From contig NZ_WHJG01000006.1 of NCBI RefSeq assembly GCF_011682175.1, positions 62,001 to 126,000 on the forward strand: 64,000 bases of DNA, given 5' to 3'. The DNA comes from Massilia frigida. GTDB taxonomy: Bacteria; Pseudomonadota; Gammaproteobacteria; Burkholderiales; Burkholderiaceae_D. The position numbers and the translations under genes were made by a program. Of the stretch, positions 18,562 to 27,382 are shown one piece after another. The notes beneath the pieces were generated by a model. The model made no database searches, was not told the DNA's origin, and worked only from the letters and a program-made list of their open reading frames with translations. The number at the start of each line of letters is the position of its first letter. The stretch's first letter is position 1.

Positions 18562-19065
18562 TTACAGTGAATTCAACATGACCGTCTTGGTCTCGCCTGG
18601 CTTGACTTCGTGCTCCGCGGCTAACACGCCGCCCTGGATGCCGTGGTAGGCCACATCCCACGTCAGTTCGGTACGCAGGTAGTACGAGCCGGCCGGCAGC
18701 TTCGAAAATTTGAAGCGGCCGTCGGCATCGGCGGTGACGCTGCGGCGGGCACTGGTGAAGCCTTCCGACGGCGGCAGGGACAGACGGTATTTCCACGTGC
18801 GACCCGCTTGCTTCCAGCAGTTGCTGCTGGTTGTGGTGACCGGATCGAGGGTGACCATTCTTCCCGCTGCCTTGACAGTGCCGCCATTCTTTTGCACCAG
18901 GAAGGCCTAGCCGCTGATTTCCGACGTGCCGTCGACCAGATACGGCGCGTAGTCGCTTTCCGACGTCTCGTTGTAGGCGGGATAGACCGGCATCCGGATG
19001 TTGTTGCGGTTTGCGCATCCTGCCGATAATGCTAAAAAGACGAATGACAAGACTGTTTTTTTCAT
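18562..19065 (-). pseudogene. Lipoprotein with carboxypeptidase-regulatory-like domain, interrupted by in-frame TAG
   Basis: Reading leftward from ATG 19065 gives a lipoprotein signal (MKKTVLSFVFLALSAGC) and a mature part up to DGTSEISG at residue 52; codon 53 is TAG (18907-18909). The same frame then continues without another stop for 115 codons as AFLVQKNGGTV through a beta-sandwich-like region (ADGRFKFSKLPAGSYYLRTEL) to a normal TAA. The codon before AFLV is often Gln in such proteins, so CAG to TAG is the simplest origin. Apart from the stop the gene is intact (167 sense codons), so the lesion is recent, a sequence error, or read through. The partner function of such lipoproteins is unknown. 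Confidence 0.75.
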
Positions 19066-19503
19066 TGTTCGCGCTCAGTTTTCGAGATTGACGTGCACTT
19101 GTTTGAATCCGTGTGGCACGTCAAGTGGTGATTCTATCAAAGTTTCCGCCAGAAAATTGCCGAAATTGAGCAAGAAGGGTCTTCGGCCGACGGAGTCCCG
19201 GAGCCGCCGGCGGGCGTCGTTGGCCGCGCCGGGGGCACTCATCGGAACGTTGCAGGGCTGCGCGCTAGCTGACGAGGTCAGCGGTCTTCTGGTCCTGGCG
19301 TCGGTTGGTCATGGCATATCCTCCTGCCGAGACGCTACACAATCTTATTCCATGAATTTTGAGCATTCTCAAGCTGACCAAACGGCCAAAAAAATTGGCG
19401 ATAATTTGGCGAAAATGGCGACTTTTTGACACCTTGCTGGACCGAACAATTTTGCTAACTCGTTGAATTAACTCGGTCTAGCGAAGGCTGGGGACGTCTA
19501 TTC
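19066..19503. other. Gene-poor stretch with a mini-ORF behind a perfect Shine-Dalgarno
   Basis: No convincing long gene is present. On the minus strand AGGAGG lies 7 bases before ATG 19312, which opens a 15-codon frame (MTNRRQDQKTADLVS, stop at 19265). A further minus-strand frame of 55 codons (19242-19075) ends ten bases before the lipoprotein pseudogene start. Either could be a leader peptide or a remnant; I have no homology evidence. A plus-strand frame here has no gene-like features. Confidence 0.35.
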
Positions 19504-19591
19504 TGGTGCGTGGTCCAGGAATCGAACCTGGTTATCAGTCATTCGGTCTGAGACACTCCTGACTGGGCTTTACCAAATAAGCGAACCGCGC
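19504..19591 (-). tRNA. Aberrant tRNA-like gene with expanded anticodon loop
   Basis: The minus strand reads as an 88-nt tRNA-like molecule. The acceptor stem is GCGCGGT with ACCACGC (one C-A mismatch) and the 3' end ACCA is encoded. The D arm GCTTATTTGGTAAAGC is canonical, as is the T arm CCAGG-TTCGATT-CCTGG, with a 4-nt variable loop. The anticodon stem is perfect (CAGTCA with TGACTG), but it closes an 18-nt loop (20 if only five pairs are counted) instead of 7, so no anticodon can be assigned. It could be a pseudo-tRNA with about 13 inserted bases, a tRNA with a tiny insert, or a tRNA-like regulatory RNA. The other arms have not decayed. Confidence 0.6.
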
Positions 19592-19597
19592 AACTTC

Positions 19598-19625
19598 ATG
19601 ATACCGTGAAAATTCCAAATTGCAA
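19598..19625 (-). promoter_or_regulatory. Possible sigma-70 promoter for the tRNA-like gene
   Basis: On the minus strand TTGCAA (19625-19620) and TATCAT (19603-19598) are separated by 16 bp. The predicted start falls at or just before the first base of the tRNA-like sequence, leaving little or no 5' leader. Confidence 0.4.
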
Positions 19626-19654
19626 TAAATATTTGCGTGTACCAATGATGCAGT

Positions 19655-19861
19655 CTAATCGTACACATACGGCTTGACCGGCAGCTCGTTCTTGCGCTGC
19701 TTGTCGAGCTCATCCAGATCGACGCGGTGATCCCACCAGATATCCCAGCCGCGCCGGCGATCTTCCTCCACCTCAGGATGCTGCGCCAGGAAACCGTGCA
19801 TGAACTCCTCGAATTCGGACCGGTAGCCATCGCCCGGCCGGTGATATTTCGTGTGCTTCAT
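19655..19861 (-). CDS. DUF3460 family protein
   Basis: Small acidic/basic cytosolic protein of 68 aa matching the DUF3460 pattern: an N-terminal YHRPGDGYRSEFEEFMHGF segment, a central W-rich core (GWDIWWD), DLDELDKQR and a terminal PYVYD. The start at 19861 is chosen because GGGAGGGGGG lies just upstream; the open frame extends to 19915 but lacks a better site. The family is common in Burkholderiales and has no known function. Confidence 0.8.
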   Translation of the reverse strand: MKHTKYHRPGDGYRSEFEEFMHGFLAQHPEVEEDRRRGWDIWWDHRVDLDELDKQRKNELPVKPYVYD

Positions 19862-19975
19862 CGTCCCCCCTCCCGTTAACGCTACTATGACCTCCCGCGC
19901 GCGCAGCGGTTCCATGTACGCGCGCCTGAAAATGCCGTACGATACGCGCCGTTAAACGCTTACTCTCAGGACGCA

Positions 19976-20392
19976 ATGAACTCAGAAACACCCGCGCCCG
20001 CGCCGCGCTTTCGCCCGCGCCCCTGGACCGCACTCGAAACGCCGCAAGACGTCGAACTGTGGATCGACGAGCACAACCAAAGCCTGACCGAACACATCGC
20101 CCCGCACGAAACTGGCTACGGCGTCTGCTTCACCCTGGCCGAGGGCGGCAATATTTATATGCAGACCAGCGCCGACGCCGTCATCCTCGACGTCGACGAC
20201 GATGCCGCCTGGATCGCGCCCCTGATCATGGCCGCCACCGGCGTCGAGGCGCCGCAGGGCCAATTGTGGGTGCTGCCGGACGATAAACTGGTGCAGCTCA
20301 TCATCGGACTGTCGACCCTGGTCGCCAGCACGACCCTGGTGGTCGGCCATAATTTTGGCGGACGCCACCGTAAGGCCAGCTATTCGCGCTAA
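19976..20392 (+). CDS. Hypothetical protein
   Basis: A 138-aa protein I do not recognise. It is proline-rich at the start (about 1-20), then mixed, with a hydrophobic segment near the C-terminus (LVQLIIGLSTLVASTTLVVG) and a basic tail. It has no signal peptide. It lies 33 bp upstream of the ABC binding-protein gene and may be cotranscribed. Codon use resembles its neighbours. Confidence 0.65.
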   Translation: MNSETPAPAPRFRPRPWTALETPQDVELWIDEHNQSLTEHIAPHETGYGVCFTLAEGGNIYMQTSADAVILDVDDDAAWIAPLIMAATGVEAPQGQLWVLPDDKLVQLIIGLSTLVASTTLVVGHNFGGRHRKASYSR

Positions 20393-20425
20393 ACTGCTTT
20401 TCTATTCCATAACATTCCACACTCC

Positions 20426-21235
20426 ATGCCTATCCAGCCCCGTCGCCGCCTGACCCTGACCCTGACCCTTGGACTGATCGGCGCCGCCCTGGCCATGCCG
20501 GCCGCCAGCGCCGACCTGCTCACCAGCGCCAAGGCGCGCGGCACGCTGAAAATTGCGATGGAAGGCACGTATCCGCCATTCAATTTCAAGGACTTGAAGA
20601 CCAACCAGCTGGCCGGCTACGACGTCGATGTCGCCACCTTGCTGGCGGCACGGCTGGGCTTGAAACCCGAATTCATCACCACCGAGTGGAGCGCCATCCT
20701 GGCCGGGCTGGCCGCCGGCAAGTTCGATGTGGTCGTCAGCCAGGTGGGCATCAACCCCAAGCGCGAGCAAACCTTCGATTTTTCCGAGCCTTACACCTAT
20801 TCGAATCCGCAACTGATCGTGCGCAAGAACGACAAGGCGACGTACGCCACCCTGGCCGACCTCAAGGGCAAGAAACTCGGCGTGGGGCAGGGCAGCGTGT
20901 ACGAACAGCAGGCCAAGGCCGTGCCCGGCGTCGACGTGCGCAGCTATCCGGCCGCGCCGGAAACGCTGCAAGACCTGGCCTTCGGCCGCATCGACGCCGC
21001 CCTCAACGACAGCCTGATGGTGGCTTACCTGCTCAATCACTCCAAGCTGCCGATCCAGGCCGGCGCGCGCGTCGGCAATGTCGAGCGGATGGGCATTCCT
21101 GTCCGCAAAGGCAATCCCGAACTCAAGGCTGCGTTGAACCGCGCGCTGGCCGAGGCCCAGGCCGACGGCAGCCTCAAGACAATCTCGCTCAAATGGTTCG
21201 GTAGCGACGTCAGCCGCCCGGCCGCGCAGCCCTGA
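20426..21235 (+). CDS. Amino-acid ABC transporter substrate-binding protein
   Basis: Periplasmic solute-binding protein of family 3, 269 aa. A signal peptide ends after AMPAASA (about residue 29). GTLKIAMEGTYPPFNF, GYDVDVATLLAARLG, FDFSEPYTYSNPQLIV and the hinge-region GRIDAALND are typical of polar amino acid or cystine binders (FliY/TcyA type). The permease gene follows 9 bp later. The ligand is not certain. Confidence 0.9.
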   Translation: MPIQPRRRLTLTLTLGLIGAALAMPAASADLLTSAKARGTLKIAMEGTYPPFNFKDLKTNQLAGYDVDVATLLAARLGLKPEFITTEWSAILAGLAAGKFDVVVSQVGINPKREQTFDFSEPYTYSNPQLIVRKNDKATYATLADLKGKKLGVGQGSVYEQQAKAVPGVDVRSYPAAPETLQDLAFGRIDAALNDSLMVAYLLNHSKLPIQAGARVGNVERMGIPVRKGNPELKAALNRALAEAQADGSLKTISLKWFGSDVSRPAAQP

Positions 21236-21244
21236 TCCGGGCCG

Positions 21245-21916
21245 GTGCCGATGGATTGGAGCGCGCTGGCCGAACTCTTGCGCGATGCCGCGCCCTCGAT
21301 GCTCAAGGGCACCGGCTATACGGTGATCTTTGCGCTGGCCTCGATGGTCGGCGGGCTGGCGCTGGGCTTTCCCACGGCACTGATGCGCCTGTCGCGCTGG
21401 AAACTGGTGCGCGCGCCGGCCGAACTGTATGTGAGCGCGATGCGCGGCACGCCCCTGCTGGTGCAGCTGTACGTCATCTATTACTGGCTGCCCAGCATCG
21501 GCATCGACTTCCCGCCGGTGGTGGCCGGCGTGCTGGCGCTGTCGCTCAATGCCGGCGCCTTCCTCTCGGAGAGCTTGCGCGGCGCCGTGCTGGGCGTGAG
21601 CCAGGGCCAGTGGCGCGCCAGCTTCAGCCTGGGCCTGGGTTACTGGGCCACCCTGTACCACGTGGTGCTGCCGCAAGCGCTGCGCGTGGCCGTGCCGTCG
21701 ATGAGCAATACCCTCATCAGCCTGATCAAGGATACCTCGCTGGTCTCGGTCGTCACCATTAGCGAGCTGATGCTTGCGACCAAGGAAGCGGTCGCCGGCA
21801 GCGCCAATCCCTTGCCGCTGTATATGACCGCAGCCCTGATCTACTGGTGCCTGAGCCTGCTGTTCGAGGCGCTGCAGCGCTATCTTGAACGGCGCCTGAA
21901 CCGCGCGCACCACTAG
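21245..21916 (+). CDS. Amino-acid ABC transporter permease (HisM/TcyB-like)
   Basis: Inner-membrane permease of 223 aa with about five helices. It contains SAMRGTPLLVQLYVIYYWLP and the cytoplasmic EAA-type loop around GYWATLYHVVLPQALRVAVPS that docks the ATPase. The start is GTG 21245 or ATG 21251, neither with a strong Shine-Dalgarno. It directly follows its binding protein. Normally an ATPase gene comes next, but here a GGDEF/EAL gene does, so the ATPase must be supplied from elsewhere. Confidence 0.9.
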   Translation: MPMDWSALAELLRDAAPSMLKGTGYTVIFALASMVGGLALGFPTALMRLSRWKLVRAPAELYVSAMRGTPLLVQLYVIYYWLPSIGIDFPPVVAGVLALSLNAGAFLSESLRGAVLGVSQGQWRASFSLGLGYWATLYHVVLPQALRVAVPSMSNTLISLIKDTSLVSVVTISELMLATKEAVAGSANPLPLYMTAALIYWCLSLLFEALQRYLERRLNRAHH

Positions 21917-22081
21917 CCGTGTTCGCCGCCTTCGCGCAATCTGCGGCACCATCGGTGGTGGCGCTCGACATGGCGCCCGCGCCCATGCTAGTCTTGTGAA
22001 CAGTGCTTCCATCTCCGTTGTGCGCCAGCGCGTGCCGGTGTGGCAGGTGTCCGCTGGCGTGTGCAATGTGTGCGAGGTGAG

Positions 22082-24319
22082 ATGGACAACGATCACGATC
22101 CGGCAGCACAGGGTGGTTCAGCGCAGGCACATGCCCGCCGCGCCGATCACGCCTTGCCCGGCGGCGCCTTTGCCTTCGACCCGGGCCAGCCAGCCCCCTT
22201 GCCCGCGCTGGCCCGCAGCGACTTGCCGGCCCCCTCCACCGACAGCAGCGGCGTCACCCTCGAACGCCTGCACGACGAGCAAGACCTGGCGCGCGCCGGC
22301 GACCTGTATCTGCTGGCCCCCGTCGGCTACTTCCTGCTGGCCTTCGACAGCACCGTTCTTCAAGTAAATCTAGTCGGCGCCACCATGCTGGGCGTGGCGC
22401 GCGCCCATCCCGGGCTGCACCATTTCCGCACTTTCGTGGTGCCCGCCTTCCTGCCCGACTTCGACGGCTTTTTCGCCCGCGCCCTCAACAGCGACAGCGC
22501 TGAAACCTGCCGCGTGCGCTTGCGAACGCCGGACGCGGGCGGGGGCGACGTCACCCTGCGTGGCAGCGCCGACGGCAGCGGCCAGGCTTGCCGCCTGCTG
22601 GTCGAGCGCGCCGAAGGCAGGCTGGCCGCGCTCGAACGCAGCGAAGAGCGCTTTCGCCGCATCGTCCACAGCGCCGGCGAGGGCATCTGGGAGATCGATG
22701 CCGCTGCCAACACCACTTTCGTCAACCCGCGCATGGCCCAGATCCTCGGCTACAGCATCGAAGAGATGCTGGCCCGCCCGCTGCTCTCGTTCATGGACAA
22801 CGACGGCATCGCCATGCTCGCCCGATGCGGCGCCGGGCACGCCCACGGCCCGCCCATCGCCCAGGAATACCGCTTCATCGGCAAGGATGGCAGGGTGGTC
22901 TGGACCTCCATCTCGAGCAGTCCCATCCTCGACGCCGACGGCGCCTGCCTGGGCGTGCTGGCGCTGGTCACCGATATCACCGAGCACAAGCAATCAACCG
23001 AGCTGATCTGGCACCAGGCCAACTACGACACGCTCACCGGGCTGCCCAACCGCCACATGTTCATGGACCGGCTGCGCCACGAGACGCGCAAGGCCGACCG
23101 CGGCGCCGCTTTCCTGGCGCTGCTGTTCATCGACCTCGACCACTTCAAGGCGATCAACGACCGCTTGGGCCATGCGCGCGGCGACCTGGTGCTGATGGAA
23201 GCGAGCCGCCGCATCGCCAGCTGCGTGCGTTCCAGCGATACCCTGGCACGGCTGGGCGGCGACGAATTCACCATCATCCTGGCAGGGCTCGACCATATCG
23301 GCAGCGTCGAGCGCATTGCCCACGCCATCATCGCGGCGCTGGCCTTGCCGTTCGACCTGGACGGCGAACTTGCCTTTGTGTCGGCCAGCATCGGTATCGC
23401 CCTCTACCCGCCCGACGCGCGCGACATCGACCAGCTGGTCGAGCGCGCCGACCGCGCCATGGTCGCCGCGAAAAACGCGGGCGGCCATCAGTTCAGCTAT
23501 TTCACGCCCGACCTGCAACACGCTGCCCAGGCGCGCCAGAGCATTGCCGCCGACCTGCGCGCGGCCATCGCGCTGCGCCAGTTCGAGATCGTGTACCAGC
23601 CCATTGTCTCGCTGCAAACGGGCGCCGTGCACAAGGCCGAGGCGCTGCTGCGCTGGCGCCATCCGACCCGCGGTTTGCTGGGACCGGCCGAATTCATCCC
23701 GTTTGCCGAGTCGAACGGGCTCATCGTCGAGATCGGCGACTGGGTGTTTCGCGAAGTGGCGCAGCAGGTCCAGCGCTGGCAGCGCAGCATCGACCCCGCG
23801 TTCCAGGTCAGCGTCAACAAGTCGCCGGTGCAGTTCCGGCGCGATGCCGACCTGTACCTGAGCTGGCTCGACTACCTCAACGAGCTGGGCCTGCCGGCGC
23901 ACAGCATCGTCATCGAAATTACCGAGGGCGTGCTGTTCGAAGGGGCGGACCAGGTCATCGAGCGCTTGCGCCAGTTCCGCGCCATGGGGCTGCAAGTGGC
24001 GCTGGACGACTTCGGCACCGGCTATTCCTCGCTGTCGCACCTGAAGCGCTTCGATATCGATTACGTGAAGATCGACCACTCCTTCGTGGCCACGCTGGAA
24101 AACGATGTGGACGACCTGGCGCTGTGCGAAGCCATTATTGCCATGGCGCACAAGCTGGGGCTGAAAGTGGTGGCGGAAGGGGTGGAGACCAAGGTGCAGC
24201 GCGCGCTGCTGGTCGATGCCGGCTGCGACTTCGCGCAGGGTTATGTGTTTGCCAAGCCGATGCCGGCGCAGGAATTTGAAGCGATGGCCCTTGCGGGCAT
24301 GCCGCGCTTGCCGCATTGA
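22082..24319 (+). CDS. PAS domain diguanylate cyclase/phosphodiesterase (GGDEF-EAL)
   Basis: A 745-aa cyclic-di-GMP enzyme. A PAS-like sensor (about 70-190) and a canonical PAS/PAC (about 195-310) precede a GGDEF domain with an intact GGDEF at 392-396 and an EAL domain with EAL at 520-522 and DDFGTGYSSLSHL further on. Both catalytic halves therefore look competent, so net activity cannot be read from sequence. No membrane helix is evident, which suggests a cytosolic sensor. ATG 22082 has GAGGTGAG directly upstream; the open frame starts earlier, at 22040, without such support. Confidence 0.92.
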   Translation: MDNDHDPAAQGGSAQAHARRADHALPGGAFAFDPGQPAPLPALARSDLPAPSTDSSGVTLERLHDEQDLARAGDLYLLAPVGYFLLAFDSTVLQVNLVGATMLGVARAHPGLHHFRTFVVPAFLPDFDGFFARALNSDSAETCRVRLRTPDAGGGDVTLRGSADGSGQACRLLVERAEGRLAALERSEERFRRIVHSAGEGIWEIDAAANTTFVNPRMAQILGYSIEEMLARPLLSFMDNDGIAMLARCGAGHAHGPPIAQEYRFIGKDGRVVWTSISSSPILDADGACLGVLALVTDITEHKQSTELIWHQANYDTLTGLPNRHMFMDRLRHETRKADRGAAFLALLFIDLDHFKAINDRLGHARGDLVLMEASRRIASCVRSSDTLARLGGDEFTIILAGLDHIGSVERIAHAIIAALALPFDLDGELAFVSASIGIALYPPDARDIDQLVERADRAMVAAKNAGGHQFSYFTPDLQHAAQARQSIAADLRAAIALRQFEIVYQPIVSLQTGAVHKAEALLRWRHPTRGLLGPAEFIPFAESNGLIVEIGDWVFREVAQQVQRWQRSIDPAFQVSVNKSPVQFRRDADLYLSWLDYLNELGLPAHSIVIEITEGVLFEGADQVIERLRQFRAMGLQVALDDFGTGYSSLSHLKRFDIDYVKIDHSFVATLENDVDDLALCEAIIAMAHKLGLKVVAEGVETKVQRALLVDAGCDFAQGYVFAKPMPAQEFEAMALAGMPRLPH

Positions 24320-24326
24320 AGATCGA

Positions 24327-24355
24327 CGCCGGTCCCGCCCTGGGCGGAACCGGCG
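24327..24355. terminator. Hairpin between convergent GGDEF-EAL and ETF-QO genes
   Basis: Stem CGCCGGT/ACCGGCG continues after one mismatch as CCGCC/GGCGG around a 3-nt loop (12 pairs in all). There is no T-run; it probably serves both converging transcripts. Confidence 0.55.
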
Positions 24356-24363
24356 CATGGGGC

Positions 24364-26040
24364 TTACATCCCCGGGTAATTCGGCCCGCCGCCGCCTTCC
24401 GGCGTCACCCACACGATATTCTGGGTCGGATCCTTGATATCGCAGGTCTTGCAATGCACGCAGTTCTGGGCATTGATCTGCAGGCGGTCCTTGCCCTCGT
24501 CGGTCTTGACGAACTCATACACGCCGGCCGGGCAGTAGCGCGACTCCGGCCCGGCATACTGCGCCAGGTTGACCGACACCGGAATGCTGTCATTCTTGAG
24601 CGTCAGGTGAATCGGCTGGTCTTCCGCATGGTTGGTGTTTGAAATAAACACCGACGACAGGCGGTCGAAGGTCAGCTTGCCATCCGGCTTCGGATACGCG
24701 ATCGGCGCATAGTTTGCCGCCGGTTTCAGGCATTCGTGGTCGCCGTAATCGCGGTGCAGGGTCCAGGGCGCCTTGCCACGCAAAATCAGCTGGTCGATGC
24801 CGGTCATGATCGAGCCCAGGTACAGGCCCTTCGACAGCCACGGCTTGACATTGCGCGCCACGTGCAATTCCTCGTGCAGCCAGGATTGCTCGAACGCGGC
24901 CGGGAAGCTCGACAGTTCGTCGTGCTGGCGCTGCTCGCCCAGCGCCGCGAAAGCCGATTCGGCCGCCAGCATGCCGGTCTTGATCGCCGCATGGCTGCCC
25001 TTGATGCGGCTCATGTTCAGGAAACCCGCCTCGCAGCCGATCAGCGCGCCGCCCGGGAACACCAGCTTCGGCAAGGCTTGCAGGCCGCCGGCCGTGATCG
25101 CGCGCGCGCCGTAGGAAATGCGCTTGCCGCCTTCGAAAAAGGTGCGGATTTCCGGGTGCGTCTTGTAGCGCTGGAATTCTTCATACGGCGACAGATACGG
25201 ATTCTCGTACGACAGGCCGATCACATAGCCCACCATGACCTGGTTGTTTTCCATGTGGTACAGGAACGAACCGCCATAGGTATCCGAGGTGAGCGGCCAG
25301 CCGGTGGTGTGGATGACCAGGCCCGGCTTGTGCTTGGCCGGATCGATTTCCCACAATTCCTTGATGCCGATGCTGTACGACTGCGGGTCCTTGCCCTTGT
25401 TCAGGTCGTACTTGACCATCAGTTGCTTGCCGAGGTGGCCGCGCGAACCTTCGGCGAACAAGGTGTACTTGGCATGGAGTTCCATGCCGAGCTGAAAGGC
25501 TGGCGTCGGCTTGCCATGGCGGTCCACGCCCATATTGCCGGTCGCCACGCCCTTGACCGAGCCATCCTCGTTGTACAGGATTTCCGCGGCAGCGAAGCCG
25601 GGGAAGATTTCCACGCCGAGCGCTTCGGCCTGCTGTCCCATCCAGCGCACCACATTGCCCAGCGAAATCACGTAATTGCCGTGGTTTTCGAAGCAGGCCG
25701 GGGTCACGAAGCCGGGTGCCTGGTAAGCCTTGTTTTCGGTCAGGAACAGGATGCGGTCTTCGGTCACGGCGGTATTCAGCGGTGCGCCGAGTTCCTTCCA
25801 GTTCGGAATCAGTTCAGTCAGGGCGCGCGGGTCCATCACGGCGCCGGACAGGATGTGTGCGCCAATTTCGCCGCCTTTTTCCAGCACGCAAACGGACACT
25901 TCCTGGCCTTTGTCGGCCGCCATTTGTTTCAGGCGGATGGCGGCGGACAAGCCGGCAGGGCCTCCGCCGACGACGACAACGTCGTACTCCATCGCTTCGC
26001 GCGGACCGTATTGTTCGAGGATATTGATAGGCTCTGTCAT
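24364..26040 (-). CDS. Electron transfer flavoprotein-ubiquinone oxidoreductase
   Basis: ETF-QO (558 aa) moves electrons from reduced ETF, fed by acyl-CoA and other dehydrogenases, into the membrane quinone pool. The N-terminal FAD-binding motif is DVVVVGGGPAGLSAA (about 20-34). The C-terminal ferredoxin-like domain supplies the 4Fe-4S ligands Cys503, Cys527, Cys530 and Cys533 (NCVHCKTCDI). Length and motifs are standard. It diverges from an SDR gene across a 160-bp AT-rich interval that presumably holds both promoters. Confidence 0.96.
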   Translation of the reverse strand: MTEPINILEQYGPREAMEYDVVVVGGGPAGLSAAIRLKQMAADKGQEVSVCVLEKGGEIGAHILSGAVMDPRALTELIPNWKELGAPLNTAVTEDRILFLTENKAYQAPGFVTPACFENHGNYVISLGNVVRWMGQQAEALGVEIFPGFAAAEILYNEDGSVKGVATGNMGVDRHGKPTPAFQLGMELHAKYTLFAEGSRGHLGKQLMVKYDLNKGKDPQSYSIGIKELWEIDPAKHKPGLVIHTTGWPLTSDTYGGSFLYHMENNQVMVGYVIGLSYENPYLSPYEEFQRYKTHPEIRTFFEGGKRISYGARAITAGGLQALPKLVFPGGALIGCEAGFLNMSRIKGSHAAIKTGMLAAESAFAALGEQRQHDELSSFPAAFEQSWLHEELHVARNVKPWLSKGLYLGSIMTGIDQLILRGKAPWTLHRDYGDHECLKPAANYAPIAYPKPDGKLTFDRLSSVFISNTNHAEDQPIHLTLKNDSIPVSVNLAQYAGPESRYCPAGVYEFVKTDEGKDRLQINAQNCVHCKTCDIKDPTQNIVWVTPEGGGGPNYPGM

Positions 26041-26202
26041 GGTCTCTTCATGGGATAGAAAAATTTAAGCACGAGTGTGCGGCTTTTTGTCGAGGATTGC
26101 AACTTTGGCGCCATTTTACGGACAATATTAGACGCTGCCATCTAATACTGGCAATTTGTGACATCATTATGCTTTCGCAAGACCACCGCACAGGAGCCGA
26201 TC

Positions 26203-26979
26203 GTGGGTATTGAAGTAAATTTCGAAGGAAAAATCGCACTGATCACCGGCGCATCGAGCGGCCTGGGCGCGCGTTTCGCCAAGGCCCTGGCCGGTGCCGG
26301 TGCTCAGGTCGTGCTGGCTTCGCGCCGTACCGACCGCCTGAAAGAGTTGCGCGCCGAAATCGAAGCCGACGGCGGCGCCGCCCATGTGGTGTCCCTCGAC
26401 GTGACCGACCTGGCCAGCATCAAGTCGGCCATCGCGCACGCCGAAACCGAAGCCGGCCCGATCGATATTTTGGTGAACAACTCGGGCGTCTCGACCACCC
26501 AGCGCCTGATCGACGTGACGCCGGAAGATTACTCCTACGTCATGGATACCAATTTGCGCGGCGCCTTTTTCGTGGCCCAGCAAGCGGCCAAGCGCATGAT
26601 CCAGCGCGCCAAGGGCGATCCGAAAAAACAGCATCGTATTATCAACATTGCCTCCGTTGCCGGCCTGCGCGTACTGCCGCAAATCGGGGTGTATTGCATG
26701 AGCAAGGCCGGTGTGGTGCAAATGACCAAGGCGATGGCGGTGGAGTGGGGCAAATATGGCATCAATGTCAATGCGATTTGTCCTGGTTATATATCCACTG
26801 AAATCAATGAAGAGTACTTCGCCACCGAACAAGGCCAGAAACTGATCGACATGCTGCCGCGCAAGCGCCCGGGCAAACCGGAAGACCTGGATGGCTTGCT
26901 GCTGTTGCTCGCGGCCGAAGAAAGCCACTTCATCAACGGCGCCATCATCACCGCCGATGATGGTATGACAGCGCAGTAA
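26203..26979 (+). CDS. SDR family oxidoreductase
   Basis: Classical short-chain dehydrogenase of 258 aa. The cofactor loop is TGASSGLG (about 18-25), NNSG follows in the middle, and the catalytic Tyr and Lys lie in YCMSK. I chose GTG 26203 because AGGAG sits 6 bases upstream and the length then fits the family; an upstream ATG at 26158 lacks such a site. The substrate is unknown; 3-oxoacyl or hydroxyacyl reductase activity is possible. A hairpin follows about 70 bp downstream. Confidence 0.88.
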   Translation: MGIEVNFEGKIALITGASSGLGARFAKALAGAGAQVVLASRRTDRLKELRAEIEADGGAAHVVSLDVTDLASIKSAIAHAETEAGPIDILVNNSGVSTTQRLIDVTPEDYSYVMDTNLRGAFFVAQQAAKRMIQRAKGDPKKQHRIINIASVAGLRVLPQIGVYCMSKAGVVQMTKAMAVEWGKYGINVNAICPGYISTEINEEYFATEQGQKLIDMLPRKRPGKPEDLDGLLLLLAAEESHFINGAIITADDGMTAQ

Positions 26980-27048
26980 TGTAAAAGTTCGTCGCCGGCG
27001 CTGATTGCTCGCTTGCCTGGCCAGCGTCGGGCCGCTAACACGAGCAAT

Positions 27049-27077
27049 TGCAAAACCGGCACAGGCCCGGTTTTGCA
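27049..27077 (+). terminator. Hairpin after SDR gene
   Basis: An 11-bp stem TGCAAAACCGG/CCGGTTTTGCA with a 7-nt loop, 70 bp after the SDR stop. The AAAA/TTTT segments lie within the stem and no separate U-tract follows. Confidence 0.55.
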
Positions 27078-27382
27078 TTGAAAGCCAACATCCCGCCGCT
27101 ATTCCCGCTCCCTCCTGTTTCTCCGCGACACGATGGGTTGCCGGCATCGGCTATCGGCGCTATCGCCGAGCGTCGCATTTATTGCTCCCAAATCCCCTTG
27201 AATACACATTTTCTGTTGTTTATCAGATATTTATTTGCATAAAATCCCGTAACAGTGGGACAATTCGCAGTTCTGTTGCTTGCCGCTACTATAGTTTCTC
27301 GAATGGAAGTATTCCTCTAGGAGCCAGCAATACCGGCAGTTTATAATTCAGGCTGTATGTACCTTAGAGAAATTAGCACCAA
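27078..27382 (+). promoter_or_regulatory. Probable promoter region of the aryl polyene cluster
   Basis: This 305-bp gene-free, AT-rich interval precedes the first cluster gene. The best promoter-like pair I see is TTGTTT (27216-27221) and TAAAAT (27240-27245) with 18-bp spacing; a TATAGT at 27289-27294 lacks a clear -35. No operator could be assigned. Confidence 0.4.

Noticed and set aside
18998-19429. 143-codon plus-strand frame
   Set aside because: It covers the lipoprotein start on the opposite strand, has no Shine-Dalgarno and reads like random sequence.
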